The notes under the pieces: generated by a model
What the model was told of the DNA's origin: nothing
Seen by the model: the letters and a program-made list of their open reading frames with translations, nothing else
The model's database searches: none
In this document: positions 36,507 to 45,636 of the stretch, piece after piece
How positions within the stretch are numbered: the stretch's first letter is position 1
How the letters are laid out: each line of letters starts with the position of its first letter
Assembly: GCF_004363075.1 (NCBI RefSeq)
Contig: NZ_SNYN01000012.1
Span: 62,001 to 126,000 of the forward strand
Source: Actinorugispora endophytica
GTDB lineage: Bacteria > Actinomycetota > Actinomycetes > Streptosporangiales > Streptosporangiaceae
Length of the DNA stretch: 64,000 nucleotides
Reading direction: 5' to 3'
Program-made: the position numbers and the translations under genes

Positions 36507-37524
36507 CCACACGGCCCGGACCGGGCCGGGGCGTCCGGAGCCCGCGCCCGCCGCCCCGGCCGACGGGGCGGCCCGCCCGCGCGCCGGACGCGCCGGCCGG
36601 GACCGCCCCCCGGGGAAGTCGCTGCGCGCCCGGCTGCGCAGGGACTGGCAGCTGCTCCTGATGACCGTTCCCGCCCTGGGCCTGCTCGCCGTCTTCCACT
36701 ACACCCCGACCCTGGGCAACGTCATCGCGTTCCAGGACTACTCGCCCTACCGGGGCTTCTGGGACAGCCCCTTCGTCGGCTTCGACAACTTCTACTGGCT
36801 GCTCACCGACACCTCCTTCTGGGACGCCACCCTCAACACGCTGACCATCACCGTGTTCCAGCTGGTGTTCTACTTCCCCCTCCCGATCGCGCTGGCGGTC
36901 CTGCTGGACAGCGTCATGTCCCCCCGGCTGCGGCTGTTCCTGCAGACCGTGGTGTACATGCCGCACTTCTTCTCCTGGGTGCTGGTCATCACCCTGTTCC
37001 AGCAGATCATCGGCGGCGCGGGACTGATCTCCCAGCTCCTGCGCCGGAACGGGTACGGGGGGCTGGAGATCATGACCGACCCCGACGCGTTCCTGCTCCT
37101 GGTCACCGCCGAGGTGGTCTGGAAGGACGCGGGCTGGGGGACGATCATCTTCCTCGCGGCGCTGGCCGCCATCAACCAGAACCTGTACGAGGCCGCGGCG
37201 GCGGACGGCGCGGGGCGGTGGCGCAGGCTGTGGCACATCACCCTGCCGGGGCTGCGCCCGGTCATCGTCCTGCTGCTGATCCTGCGCCTGGGCGACTCCC
37301 TGAACGTGGGCTTCGAGCAGTTCTTCCTGCAGCGCGACGCCGTGGGCAGGCAGGCCGCCGAGGTCCTGGACACCTTCGTCTACTGGCGGACCCTGGCGGT
37401 GGGCGAATGGAGCTACGGCGCGGCGGCGGGGCTGGTCAAGGGGATGGTGGGGCTGGTCCTGATCCTCGTGGCCAACAAGGTCGCCCACCGGATGGGCGAG
37501 AACGGAATCTACCGGCGAACGTGA
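36499..37524 (+). CDS. LplB-type sugar ABC transporter permease
   Basis: 341 residues with six predicted helices after an Ala/Pro/Arg-rich leader. LplB hallmarks: LRRDWQLLLMTVPALGLLAV, NVIAFQDYSPYRGFW and the EAA loop ENLYEAAAADGAGRWRR-like sequence (QNLYEAAAADGAGRWRRLW). The GTG at 36499 overlaps the binding-protein stop by eight bases, so the two are coupled. No ATPase gene is nearby; a shared MsiK-like ATPase is expected elsewhere. Confidence 0.9.
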   Translation: MIDHTARTGPGRPEPAPAAPADGAARPRAGRAGRDRPPGKSLRARLRRDWQLLLMTVPALGLLAVFHYTPTLGNVIAFQDYSPYRGFWDSPFVGFDNFYWLLTDTSFWDATLNTLTITVFQLVFYFPLPIALAVLLDSVMSPRLRLFLQTVVYMPHFFSWVLVITLFQQIIGGAGLISQLLRRNGYGGLEIMTDPDAFLLLVTAEVVWKDAGWGTIIFLAALAAINQNLYEAAAADGAGRWRRLWHITLPGLRPVIVLLLILRLGDSLNVGFEQFFLQRDAVGRQAAEVLDTFVYWRTLAVGEWSYGAAAGLVKGMVGLVLILVANKVAHRMGENGIYRRT

Positions 37525-37537
37525 TGGCGACTTCCGG

Positions 37538-38452
37538 ATGGCACAGATGACACTGACGACGCGGCGCCCGGCCTGGGCCGAGGCGCCCACTCCCCTGGAG
37601 CAGGGCGCCAAGGCCGCCGTGCTCGGCGCGATCCTGCTGGCGGTCCTGTTCCCGATCTACGTGGTGGTGCTGACCAGCCTGTCCCCCGCCTCGGCCGTCA
37701 ACGACGCGGGCGGGCTGGTGGTGGTCCCGCGCGGGTTCTCGTTCGCCGCCTACGCCGAACTGTTCGCGGGCGGCGTGGTCACCCGCGCCGTCGTGGTGAG
37801 CGTCGGGGTCACCACCGTGGGCACCGCGATCAGCCTGGCCACCACCGTCCTGGCCGCCTACGGGCTGTCGCGGCCGGGGTCGCTGCTGCACCGGCCGCTG
37901 CTGTTCCTGGTGCTGCTGACCTTCCTGTTCGGCCCCGGCATGATCCCCAGTTACCTGCTGGTCAGCTCGCTGGGGATGATCGACAGCTACTGGTCGCTGA
38001 TCCTGCCGACCGCGGTGAACGCCTTCAACCTGGTGGTGATGCGCGCGTTCTTCATGAGCATCCCCGCCGAGGTCTCCGACAGCGCCCGGGTGGACGGCGC
38101 CGGCGAGTGGAAGATCCTGACCCGGCTGGTGCTCCCGATGTCCAAGGGGGTCACCGCCGTGGTCGGGCTGTTCTACGCGGTCGGGTACTGGAACGCCTTC
38201 TTCAACGCGGTCCTGTACATCAACGACAACGCGAAGTGGCCGCTCCAGCTGGTGCTCCGCCAGTACGTGCAGCAGGGCCAGAACATCAGCGCCGGCTCCC
38301 TCGCCGACACCTCGCAGGCCAGCTCGCTGCCGCCGGGCCTGGCCCTGCAGATGGCCATCGTGGTGATCGCGCTGGTCCCGGTGCTGGCCATGTACCCGTT
38401 CGTGCAGCGGCACTTCACCAAGGGAGTGATCATCGGCGCGGTGAAGGGCTGA
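37538..38452 (+). CDS. Sugar ABC transporter permease, second subunit
   Basis: 304 residues, six helices, YtcP/MalG type. Seen: VLFPIYVVVLTSLSPASAVN, TFLFGPGMIPSYLLVSSLGM, the EAA-type loop SIPAEVSDSARVDGAGEWKI and LYINDNAKWPLQLVLRQYV, which is typical of LplC-like partners. It pairs with the permease at 36499-37524, 13 nt upstream. An internal ATG at 37547 is an alternative start. Confidence 0.9.
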   Translation: MAQMTLTTRRPAWAEAPTPLEQGAKAAVLGAILLAVLFPIYVVVLTSLSPASAVNDAGGLVVVPRGFSFAAYAELFAGGVVTRAVVVSVGVTTVGTAISLATTVLAAYGLSRPGSLLHRPLLFLVLLTFLFGPGMIPSYLLVSSLGMIDSYWSLILPTAVNAFNLVVMRAFFMSIPAEVSDSARVDGAGEWKILTRLVLPMSKGVTAVVGLFYAVGYWNAFFNAVLYINDNAKWPLQLVLRQYVQQGQNISAGSLADTSQASSLPPGLALQMAIVVIALVPVLAMYPFVQRHFTKGVIIGAVKG

Positions 38453-39008
38453 CCCCTCCCCTTCACCGCCCGGCGCCCCGCCCCTCCCCCCGTGAGGCGC
38501 GGGGCGCCGGTGCCCACCACCGCGCGGACTCGTCGGCCCCCCCCGCCCCGAGGCGGTCGCCGGTCCGGCCCCGGAGGCGGTGCGCGCCGTCAGCGGCTGA
38601 CGAGCGGCGCCCCCGGTCCGCCCCTTCCGGTTCGGGAGGGTCGGACCGGGTCCCGTCAGGGAACCTCCGCCGCAGGGGTGGTTCGGGCTCTGTCGGGTCG
38701 GGGTCCGCCCGGGGCCTGGTTACAGCGGGCGGCGACGGCGGGGACGGGGCGAGGCCGCGCCCATAGTGTCCGTTGTGTGTGGGGGTTCGTTGGCAGTCTT
38801 GGGTTTTCTGCCCGTTTCGGGGTCTGGAAGGGCAGAAAGCCCATGATCATTCCGAGCGAGGGCGGAACCGGCCCTCCAACCGCCGCGTCACGGACATCCG
38901 GCGGGGACGCGCGGGCCTCCAGCCCTGCCCGCCGCCGCCCGCCGTAACAGGCCCCGGGCGGACCCCGACCCGACAGAGCCCCAAACACCCCCCGCGCCGG
39001 AGCTTCCC
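38453..39008. other. Non-coding spacer between convergent operons
   Basis: 556 bases with no supported gene. It holds the terminator at 38470-38510, then GC-rich filler, then the inverted-repeat element from about 38658 to the GH74 stop. Short plus-strand frames here are Arg/Pro-rich and unlike proteins. Confidence 0.6.
38470..38510. terminator. Terminator of the importer operon
   Basis: Perfect 12-bp arms CCGGCGCCCCGC / GCGGGGCGCCGG with a 17-nt loop, starting 18 bases past the permease stop. Confidence 0.8.
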
Positions 39009-39010
39009 TC
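38658..39010. repeat. Inverted-repeat (MITE-like) intergenic element
   Basis: The left arm (about 38658-38734) and right arm (about 38931-39010) are inverted copies about 75 nt long. They share CTCTGTCGGGTCGGGGTCCG, CCCGGGGCCTG and TTAC-GCGGGCGG almost exactly. The centre (about 195 nt) has no ORF of interest but contains a smaller hairpin, TTTCTGCCC / GGGCAGAAA (about 38805-38839). The right end abuts the GH74 stop codon. A degenerate relative follows the stop of the immunity gene at 5790. Confidence 0.7.
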
Positions 39011-41750
39011 AGGAGGTCGAGCACTCCTGGCCGTTGAGGACGAACCCGTCCGGTCCCGCGCCCGCGCCGCCCGTGCCGAGGAAGCCGAATCCCACCGTCC
39101 CGCCCGGCACGATGTGGCCGTTCCAGCCCGCGTTGGACGCGGTGACGTCCGCCCCGTCCTGGGTGACCTCGGCGCCCCATGCCTGGCCGATCCGCTGGTC
39201 CCCGGGGAACGCCCACTCCAGTTCCCAGCCGTCGACCAGCGCGTCGCCGGTGTTGGTGACGTCCACCTGGCCCTGGAAGCCGCCCTGCCACTCGCCGGTC
39301 ACCGTGTACGACACCGAGCAGGCCGCGTCCGGGTCGGGGCTCGGCTCCCCGGAGGGCTCGCCGCTCGGGTCGGGGCTCGGCTCCCCGCTCGGGTCCGGGG
39401 CCGGCTGCTCGGCCAGGTCGCCGACGATGATCCCGCGGCCGTTGGTGCCGACGTAGACCCGCCCGTAGACGCGGGGGTCCCCGGTGATGGCCGCGCCCGT
39501 CCACGCCCACTGGTGCCGGTCGTCGTTGACGCGCGTCCAGGTCTCGCCCGCGTCGTCGGAGCGGAAGATCCCGCGCACCCCGTTGATCCTGGACGAGGTG
39601 TACACCGCCGGATAGCTCCCACCCGGCGCGGCCTTGCCGAAGCCGACCGAGTCGCCCTCGTCCACGTCGGCGATCCGGGTGAACGTGGCGCCCGCGTCGG
39701 TGGAGCGCCACATGCCGTAGGCGCCTCCGGGCGCCCCGCCCGCGAGCCAGACGTCGCCCTCGTGGCCGGGGACCGCGCCGAAGCGGACGTTGCCCTCGGC
39801 GGGCAGGCCGGCGGCGGCGGACTCGGTGAACGTGGCGCCGCCGTCGGTGCTGGTGTAGAACCCGCCTCCGGCGACCGCGTAGAACGTGTCCGGGTCCACC
39901 CGGTCGGCCTCGACCCGCGCGCCCGCCGGAACCCCGGTGGAGGCGGTCCAGGACGAGCCCAGCGTGGTCGAGTGGTGCACGCCCGTGCCGTCGGGGCTCC
40001 ACAGGACACGCGAACCGTCGGCGTTGACCGCCACCGTTCCCGCCCCGGTGACACCGGACGGCTCCTGGCCCGCCCACCAGCTGGAACCGCTGCTGGTGGA
40101 GACGCCGATGTGCGAGTCCACCTCGCCGTCGACCGCCTCGCCGACCCGGACCATCGTGGCCGGGGCCAGTTCGGCGAAGTCCACGCTGCGGGTGTTGCCG
40201 TGGAAGGGCGCGTCGAACATCGAGTCGGGCACGACGTCGAGGTCCTCGTGCACGAAGCCGCCGATGTCGCCGAGCCCCGAGACCAGCGGCGGACCCGACG
40301 GCGGGCTCATCAGGTCCTGGACGGCCGTCTCCTCCAGGCCCTGGGCGCGCACCTCGATGTCGATGGTGCCGCCGGAGTCCCACTCGGTGAGGTTGTCCGA
40401 GCCGTAGACGGTCGCGCCGGTGCCGTACATCATGCGGTCGGAGTCGAACGGGTCGATCTCCAGGGACTGCGTCATCCAGCCGAGCTTGGGGCTGGGCTCG
40501 GGCGGGTTGGGCTGTTTGTTGAAGTCGAGCCACGGCGCGCCGGAGTGGTCCAGCTCGTAGCGCAGGGTCCGGTCGGGGTAGCCGGCGAACTCCCAGAGCT
40601 GGCTCCAGGTGGCGCCGCGGTCGGTGGAGCGGAATACCCGGATGTCCGGCCACCACAGGAGCTGGCTGACCACCATGATGGTGTCGGGGTCCTGGCGGTC
40701 GACGGCCAGGCCGCTGAACCCGTACTCGAAGCCGTCGTTCTCGGGGGGAGTGATCTCGGTCCAGGAGCCCCCGGCGACGTCGTAGCGCCACACCTCGCCG
40801 TCGGAGCCGTCGTAGGGGCCGCCGGTGTCGCTGGTGGCGATGTACAGCTGCCCGTTCTCGTGGTCCAGGACCCCCTTCTGGGCGAGGAAGCCCGTGGGCT
40901 GTCCGGGGACGCGCTCCCAGGTGGAGCCGCCGTCGGTGCTGCGGTAGACGGTGTTCTCCTTGTCGGCGACGCCGACGTAGACGTCCTGGGTGACCTGCCC
41001 GGCCGAGGCGCTGCCGGGGTCGAAGGTCACCCACACCACGCCCTGGTTGTCGCCCGAGTAGCCGCCGGGGTCGGAGGGGTCGGCGACGTAGTTCCCGGGG
41101 TTGGGGAAGTTCCCGACCTCCGCCCAGGTCGCGCCGTGGTCGGTGCTGCGCCACAGCCCGTGGCCGCTGGGCGCGCCGAAGTACAGCACGCTGTTGTCGT
41201 TGGGGTCCACGGCCAGGCGCTCGCCCATGCCGCGGCCGGGCATGTTCCCGCCGAGTTTGAACGGCAGCTCGGTGGTCCGCCAGGTCTCGCCGCGGTCGTC
41301 CGAGCGCTTGATCGCGCCGTTGTTGGGGTCCCAGTCGTTGGTGTAGGTGCCCGTCGCCGCGTACACGCGGTCGGGGTCGACGGGGTCGGTGGCGATGCTG
41401 ACGACGCCGCTGTGGCTCCAGTCGTCCCAGCCGACGTGGTCCAGGATCGGGACCCACCGCTCGGTGGAGGGGTTCCAGCGGTACGCGCCGCCGATGTCGG
41501 TGCGCGCGTAGGCCAGGCCCGGTTCGCTCTGGTTGAAGACGATGCCGGGGACGAAGCCGCCACCGACGACCTCGACGTTGTCCCAGGTGTATCCGGTGTC
41601 GGCCGCGGCCGGCGCCGTGGCCGCGGTGGCGGCGGTCAGCGCGGCCGCGGTGGCCAGGGTCGCCGCGGCGGCGATCACGCGGGTGAGGAGTCCGCGTGTC
41701 GCCCCGGCTCTCGGCGGGGTACGGGGTGCTGCTCGGTCTGCCGGTGTCAC
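39009..41750 (-). CDS. Secreted GH74 endo-xyloglucanase with C-terminal CBM2
   Basis: 913 residues. Signal peptide at 1-50 (RVIAAAATLATAAALTAA, cleavage near AAAD), then a GH74 double beta-propeller. It contains YTWDNVEVVGGGFVPGIVFN, the catalytic Asp regions YARTDIGGAYRW (Asp 85) and SGLGDIGGFVHEDL (Asp 495), and repeated S-x-D-x-G-x-T-W/F blades. A Pro/Asp/Ser/Glu linker (about 775-805) leads to a CBM2 (CSVSYTVTGEWQGGFQGQV, WELEWAFPGDQRI). GH74 enzymes cut the beta-1,4-glucan backbone of xyloglucan. GTG at 41750 follows AGGAGC. It lies 64 nt downstream of GH31, sharing its operator-controlled promoter. Confidence 0.95.
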   Translation of the reverse strand: MTPADRAAPRTPPRAGATRGLLTRVIAAAATLATAAALTAATAATAPAAADTGYTWDNVEVVGGGFVPGIVFNQSEPGLAYARTDIGGAYRWNPSTERWVPILDHVGWDDWSHSGVVSIATDPVDPDRVYAATGTYTNDWDPNNGAIKRSDDRGETWRTTELPFKLGGNMPGRGMGERLAVDPNDNSVLYFGAPSGHGLWRSTDHGATWAEVGNFPNPGNYVADPSDPGGYSGDNQGVVWVTFDPGSASAGQVTQDVYVGVADKENTVYRSTDGGSTWERVPGQPTGFLAQKGVLDHENGQLYIATSDTGGPYDGSDGEVWRYDVAGGSWTEITPPENDGFEYGFSGLAVDRQDPDTIMVVSQLLWWPDIRVFRSTDRGATWSQLWEFAGYPDRTLRYELDHSGAPWLDFNKQPNPPEPSPKLGWMTQSLEIDPFDSDRMMYGTGATVYGSDNLTEWDSGGTIDIEVRAQGLEETAVQDLMSPPSGPPLVSGLGDIGGFVHEDLDVVPDSMFDAPFHGNTRSVDFAELAPATMVRVGEAVDGEVDSHIGVSTSSGSSWWAGQEPSGVTGAGTVAVNADGSRVLWSPDGTGVHHSTTLGSSWTASTGVPAGARVEADRVDPDTFYAVAGGGFYTSTDGGATFTESAAAGLPAEGNVRFGAVPGHEGDVWLAGGAPGGAYGMWRSTDAGATFTRIADVDEGDSVGFGKAAPGGSYPAVYTSSRINGVRGIFRSDDAGETWTRVNDDRHQWAWTGAAITGDPRVYGRVYVGTNGRGIIVGDLAEQPAPDPSGEPSPDPSGEPSGEPSPDPDAACSVSYTVTGEWQGGFQGQVDVTNTGDALVDGWELEWAFPGDQRIGQAWGAEVTQDGADVTASNAGWNGHIVPGGTVGFGFLGTGGAGAGPDGFVLNGQECSTS

Positions 41751-41814
41751 ATCTGCTCCTGACGTGGGGGTGGAGCCCGCCCGGGGCTGTCCCGGGCGGT
41801 GGTGCGAACCGCCG

Positions 41815-44112
41815 TCAGCGGTGGAGTTCCACCTGCTCGGGTGGGGTGAGTCCGTGCACGGGAACGATCTCCACACCGGTGATGCGGGCCGGGCCGTCCG
41901 CGTGGACGCGCAGGGTGGCGTCCTCGCGCACGGCCGTGACGACGGTGTCGCCGTCGACGTCTCGGATGACGGCGCGCCTGCCCAGGCCGCCCCAGCTGAC
42001 GAGGGTGAGCGGGCCGGACGGCCCGTCGGGTACGGTCTCGGCCCGCGGGGCCACGGGGACGAGCGCGCCGAGGCGCACGAACAGCGGGACCTGCTCCAGC
42101 CGCGGGTGCAGGCGGACCGATCGGCCGCCCTCGTGCACGCGGCCGCTCCAGTGGTCCACCCACCGGCCGGGCGGGAGGTAGACGTCGCGTACGCCCTCGG
42201 GCGAGCAGACGGGCGCGACCAGGAGGTCGGGGCCGAGCAGGTACTCCAGTTCCGCGCGCCAGGACAGCGGATCGTCGGCGTAGTCGACGCACAGCGCCCG
42301 CATGAGCGGCACGCCGGTGCGCGCGGACTCCACGGCCGCCGAGTACAGGTACGGCATCAGCCGGTACCGCAGCCGCAGCGCCTCCACGACCGCCGCCTCG
42401 ACCTCGGGGGCGAAGTGCCAGGGCTCGCGGGTGGTGGTGCCGTGGAAGCGCACCAGGGGGGAGAACGCGCCGAACTGGGCCCAGCGCACGTACAGGTCGG
42501 TGTCGGGGGTGCCGTTGAACCCGCCCGCGTCGTGGCTCCAGAACGGCACCCCGCTGAGGCCGTGGCTGAGGCCGCCGCGCAGGGTGGCGGCCATCGCCGG
42601 GAAGGAGCACTGGCTGTCGCCGCTCCACTGGGCCGAGTGGCGCTGCCCGCCCAGGTAGGACGAGCGCGCCCACACCAGGTCGTGCCCGTTGACCTCGCGG
42701 GTCACCGCGGCGACGGCGTCGTTGAACAGCAGCGTGTAGACGTTGTGCAGGTCGGTGCCGGTCATGCCGTTGGCGGCGACGGCGTCGGCGGGCACACCCT
42801 CGCCGAAGTCGGTCTTGAACACCGCGACGCCCTGCTCCAGGAGGGGCCGGAGGCGGCCGGTGTACCAGGCGGCGGCCTCCGGGTCGGTGAAGTCGACGAT
42901 GCCCACGGCCGGGTGGGAGCCGTGCCAGGCGTCGGCGACGTAGGTCCCCCCGGAGGCGTCGCGCAGGAAGTAGCCGCGTTCGGCGGCCTCGGCGAAGTGC
43001 GGGCTGCGGTGCGAGACGTAGGGGTTGATCCACAGGCAGACCCTGAAGCCCATCGCGTCGAGGTCGGCCAGCATGCGGGCGGGGTCGGGGAACGCCCGGG
43101 GGTCCCAGTCCAGGTCGGACCAGTGCCCTTCGGCCTGCCAGTAGCAGTCCAGGTGCAGCACGTCGCAGGGGATGCCGCGCTCGCGGATGGTGCGGGCGCG
43201 CTCCATGACGCGTTCCTGGGTGTCGCGGACGAAGCCCGAGGAGATCCACGTGCCGAACGCCCATTTGGGCGGCAGTGCGGGGCGCGAGGTGAGCGCGTTG
43301 AAGCGGTTCAGGACCTCGCGGGGGCCGGGGCCCGCGATGACGTGGTAGTCGAGCAGGTCGTCGGGGACGACGACCTGCACGCAGCTGTGCGTGGACTGGC
43401 CCATGTCGAACTCGGCGGGGCTGCCGGTGTCCACGAGCAGGCCGTAGCCGCGGCTGGACACGTACAGCGGGACGTTCTTGTAGGAGCGGTCCGACTCGGC
43501 GCCGAAGGCGTCGAAGTTCCACATCAGGGCGCGGCGGCCGCGCAGGTCCAGCGGGGTGAAGCGCTCGCCGAGACCGCTGAAGCGCTCGTCGGCCGCCGCG
43601 GCGAGGGACTCGTGGTAGGCGGTGGCGCCGTCCACGGTGCTGCGGCCGAAGGGCAGGGTGCGGAGGCGTCCGCTGATGTCCACGTGGCCCCGGTCCTGCT
43701 CGGTGAGGAGCCGTCCCGAGTCGTCGGTGAACCGGAGGTGCCAGGGGTCCAGGGTGATCTCCGCGCGCAGCGGCCCGGTCGCCACGACGATCCGGTCGGC
43801 GTCGGCGCTCACCTCGACGGGCGCGTCGGGGTCCGAGCGGACCAGGGCGACGGCCTTCGCCGCCCTGGTCTCCGCGTCGGGTCCGGAGCCGAGCCGGACC
43901 CGGACGACGCCGTGCGCCGAGGCGGTGACCCGCACGGTGAGGGTCTCCTCCGACGTGGTCACGGCCTTGAGCTCGACCCCGCGGTCGGTGACCTCCACGG
44001 GTTCGGCCCGCACGACCGACGACGGCCCGGGGGCACCGTACCCGGGCACGGGAAGCGGCGGGGGATCCGCCACGAAGAGCTCGCGGGGGGCCATGGGCGG
44101 CCTGTAGAGCAT
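41815..44112 (-). CDS. GH31 alpha-xylosidase (YicI type)
   Basis: 765 residues, no signal peptide. It removes alpha-1,6-xylose from the non-reducing end of xyloglucan oligosaccharides. The YicI-type nucleophile motif VFKTDFGEGVP (Asp 435) and acid/base motif QWSGDSQCSF (Asp 499) are present, with LHLDCYWQ and SHDAGGFNG. KTDFGE rather than the WxDMNE type separates alpha-xylosidases from alpha-glucosidases. The ATG at 44112 follows AAGGAGC. A ROK operator lies 40 nt upstream; it is co-transcribed with GH74. Confidence 0.93.
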   Translation of the reverse strand: MLYRPPMAPRELFVADPPPLPVPGYGAPGPSSVVRAEPVEVTDRGVELKAVTTSEETLTVRVTASAHGVVRVRLGSGPDAETRAAKAVALVRSDPDAPVEVSADADRIVVATGPLRAEITLDPWHLRFTDDSGRLLTEQDRGHVDISGRLRTLPFGRSTVDGATAYHESLAAAADERFSGLGERFTPLDLRGRRALMWNFDAFGAESDRSYKNVPLYVSSRGYGLLVDTGSPAEFDMGQSTHSCVQVVVPDDLLDYHVIAGPGPREVLNRFNALTSRPALPPKWAFGTWISSGFVRDTQERVMERARTIRERGIPCDVLHLDCYWQAEGHWSDLDWDPRAFPDPARMLADLDAMGFRVCLWINPYVSHRSPHFAEAAERGYFLRDASGGTYVADAWHGSHPAVGIVDFTDPEAAAWYTGRLRPLLEQGVAVFKTDFGEGVPADAVAANGMTGTDLHNVYTLLFNDAVAAVTREVNGHDLVWARSSYLGGQRHSAQWSGDSQCSFPAMAATLRGGLSHGLSGVPFWSHDAGGFNGTPDTDLYVRWAQFGAFSPLVRFHGTTTREPWHFAPEVEAAVVEALRLRYRLMPYLYSAAVESARTGVPLMRALCVDYADDPLSWRAELEYLLGPDLLVAPVCSPEGVRDVYLPPGRWVDHWSGRVHEGGRSVRLHPRLEQVPLFVRLGALVPVAPRAETVPDGPSGPLTLVSWGGLGRRAVIRDVDGDTVVTAVREDATLRVHADGPARITGVEIVPVHGLTPPEQVELHR

Positions 44113-44150
44113 TCCGGCTCCTTGCTTGCGTTCGTCGGGGGGACTCCTAA

Positions 44151-44175
44151 TTAGTTTGGGCAGACAACGAACAAA
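44151..44175. promoter_or_regulatory. ROK operator upstream of the GH31-GH74 operon
   Basis: TTAGTTTG-ggcagacaa-CGAACAAA, a near-consensus site. On the minus strand TTGACG (just beyond its right end) could be the -35, so the site covers the promoter. Confidence 0.82.
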
Positions 44176-44231
44176 CGTCAACGGTTCACGTGAACCGGAT
44201 CTCGCCCGCGGTCGGTCGCGGGCCCGTTCTT

Positions 44232-44251
44232 AACACTACGAAAGTAGCGTT
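44232..44251. promoter_or_regulatory. Probable TetR operator
   Basis: AACACTACGAAAGTAGCGTT is an imperfect dyad (AAC-x-CTAC / GTAG-x-GTT), 12 bases before the tetR start. The position suggests autoregulation. Confidence 0.6.
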
Positions 44252-44262
44252 AGTCTTGGCCT

Positions 44263-44847
44263 ATGGCTCACCCCGTTCCCGCGAGGCGGCCCGGCGGGCG
44301 GAGCGCGCGGGTGCGCGCCGACGTCCTGGCCGCCGTCAACGCCCTGCTCACCGAGGACGGGTACGACGCCCTGTCCATCGAGGCGGTCGCCGACCGGTCG
44401 GGGGTCCACCGGACCACCGTCTACCGCAGGTGGGGCAGCGTCCCGATGCTCCTGGTCGACCTGCTCGACCTGGGCGCCGAGGACGACTGGCGCGCGCCCG
44501 ACACCGGCTCCCTGGAGGGCGACCTGATCGCGGTCAACAGGGAGGTCCGCGACGCCCTGAGCGCCGATCCGTCGCCGACCCTGGCGGTGATCGCGGCCTC
44601 CTTCCGGTCCCCCGAGGCCGCGCAGGCCCTGCGCCGCTTCTGGGCGGACCGCTACGAGCGGTGCGCCGTGGCGGTCCAGCGCGCCGTCGACCGGGGCGAG
44701 GTCCCGGCCGGCACCGACCCCGACCGCCTGCTCATCGCGGCGACCGGCCCGCTCTACCACCACCGCGTGCTGCTGGGGCGGGCGCTCACCCGCGACGAGG
44801 CGGACGCCTACGCCCGCGCCGCCCTCGCCGGAGCGGCCGGGGCGTGA
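44263..44847 (+). CDS. TetR-family regulator
   Basis: 194 residues. Helix-turn-helix at about 18-62 ([40 protein letters not shown]), then a C-terminal ligand-binding domain of the TetR_C_11-like kind ([20 protein letters not shown]). It is 59 nt upstream of the acetyltransferase gene in the same direction, so it probably controls that gene from the palindrome at 44232-44251. The inducer is unknown. Confidence 0.85.
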   Translation: MAHPVPARRPGGRSARVRADVLAAVNALLTEDGYDALSIEAVADRSGVHRTTVYRRWGSVPMLLVDLLDLGAEDDWRAPDTGSLEGDLIAVNREVRDALSADPSPTLAVIAASFRSPEAAQALRRFWADRYERCAVAVQRAVDRGEVPAGTDPDRLLIAATGPLYHHRVLLGRALTRDEADAYARAALAGAAGA

Positions 44848-44906
44848 GGACCCCGCACTCCGGCGCCCCCACCGACCCCACCGACCCCACCACGAAGGAG
44901 AAGAGA

Positions 44907-45554
44907 ATGCCCGCACCCGACCCCGCCCAGCCGCACCCGTCCACCCGCCCCGAGCTCACGAACGTCGTCTTCCTGCGCAACCAGATCGGTTCCGAGCTCA
45001 TCGAGGTCGGCGAGTACACCTACTACGACGACGAGGGGCGGCGCGGCCCCTTCGAGACCGCCAACGTGCTCTACAACTACGGCCCCCAGCGGCTCCGGAT
45101 CGGCCGGTTCTGCGCCATCGGCCCCGGCGCGCGGTTCCTCATGCCGGGCGGCAGCCACCCGATGGCGGGGCCGTCCACCTACCCCTTCACCATGTTCGGC
45201 GGGGACTGGACCGACGCCACGCTGGAGACCTTCATGTCGCTCCCGACGAAGGGCGACACGGTCATCGGCAACGACGTCTGGATCGGCCGGGAGTCCGTCG
45301 TCATGCCGGGCGTCACCGTCGGCGACGGGGCGGTGATCGGCGCCCACAGCGTCGTGACGAAGGACGTGCCGCCCTACGCGGTCGTCGGCGGCAACCCCGC
45401 TCGACTCGTCCGCTCCCGGTTCACCGAGGAGGAGGTCGCCCTCCTCCTCGAGAGCCAGTGGTGGAACTGGCCCGTCGAGGCCGTCACGAAGCACGCGGCC
45501 ACGATCATGGCGGGCACCCCGCAGCAGATCGCCGCGCTGTCGCGGGACCTCTGA
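44907..45554 (+). CDS. Vat/CatB-type O-acetyltransferase (left-handed beta helix)
   Basis: 215 residues. Hexapeptide repeats ([51 protein letters not shown]) form a left-handed beta helix binding acetyl-CoA. The stretch [19 protein letters not shown] matches the active-site loop of streptogramin A acetyltransferases, with the catalytic His. It may acetylate a xenobiotic or a sugar. ATG at 44907 follows AAGGAG. The TetR gene beside it favours an inducible resistance function; a role in xyloglucan acetylation is not excluded. Confidence 0.85.
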   Translation: MPAPDPAQPHPSTRPELTNVVFLRNQIGSELIEVGEYTYYDDEGRRGPFETANVLYNYGPQRLRIGRFCAIGPGARFLMPGGSHPMAGPSTYPFTMFGGDWTDATLETFMSLPTKGDTVIGNDVWIGRESVVMPGVTVGDGAVIGAHSVVTKDVPPYAVVGGNPARLVRSRFTEEEVALLLESQWWNWPVEAVTKHAATIMAGTPQQIAALSRDL

Positions 45555-45636
45555 CGAGGGTCCCGACACCGGCGTTCCGGGATCGAGGACCTCAGGACAC
45601 CGGTGCCGAGACCGTCGACGGAGCCCCCGCGAACGG

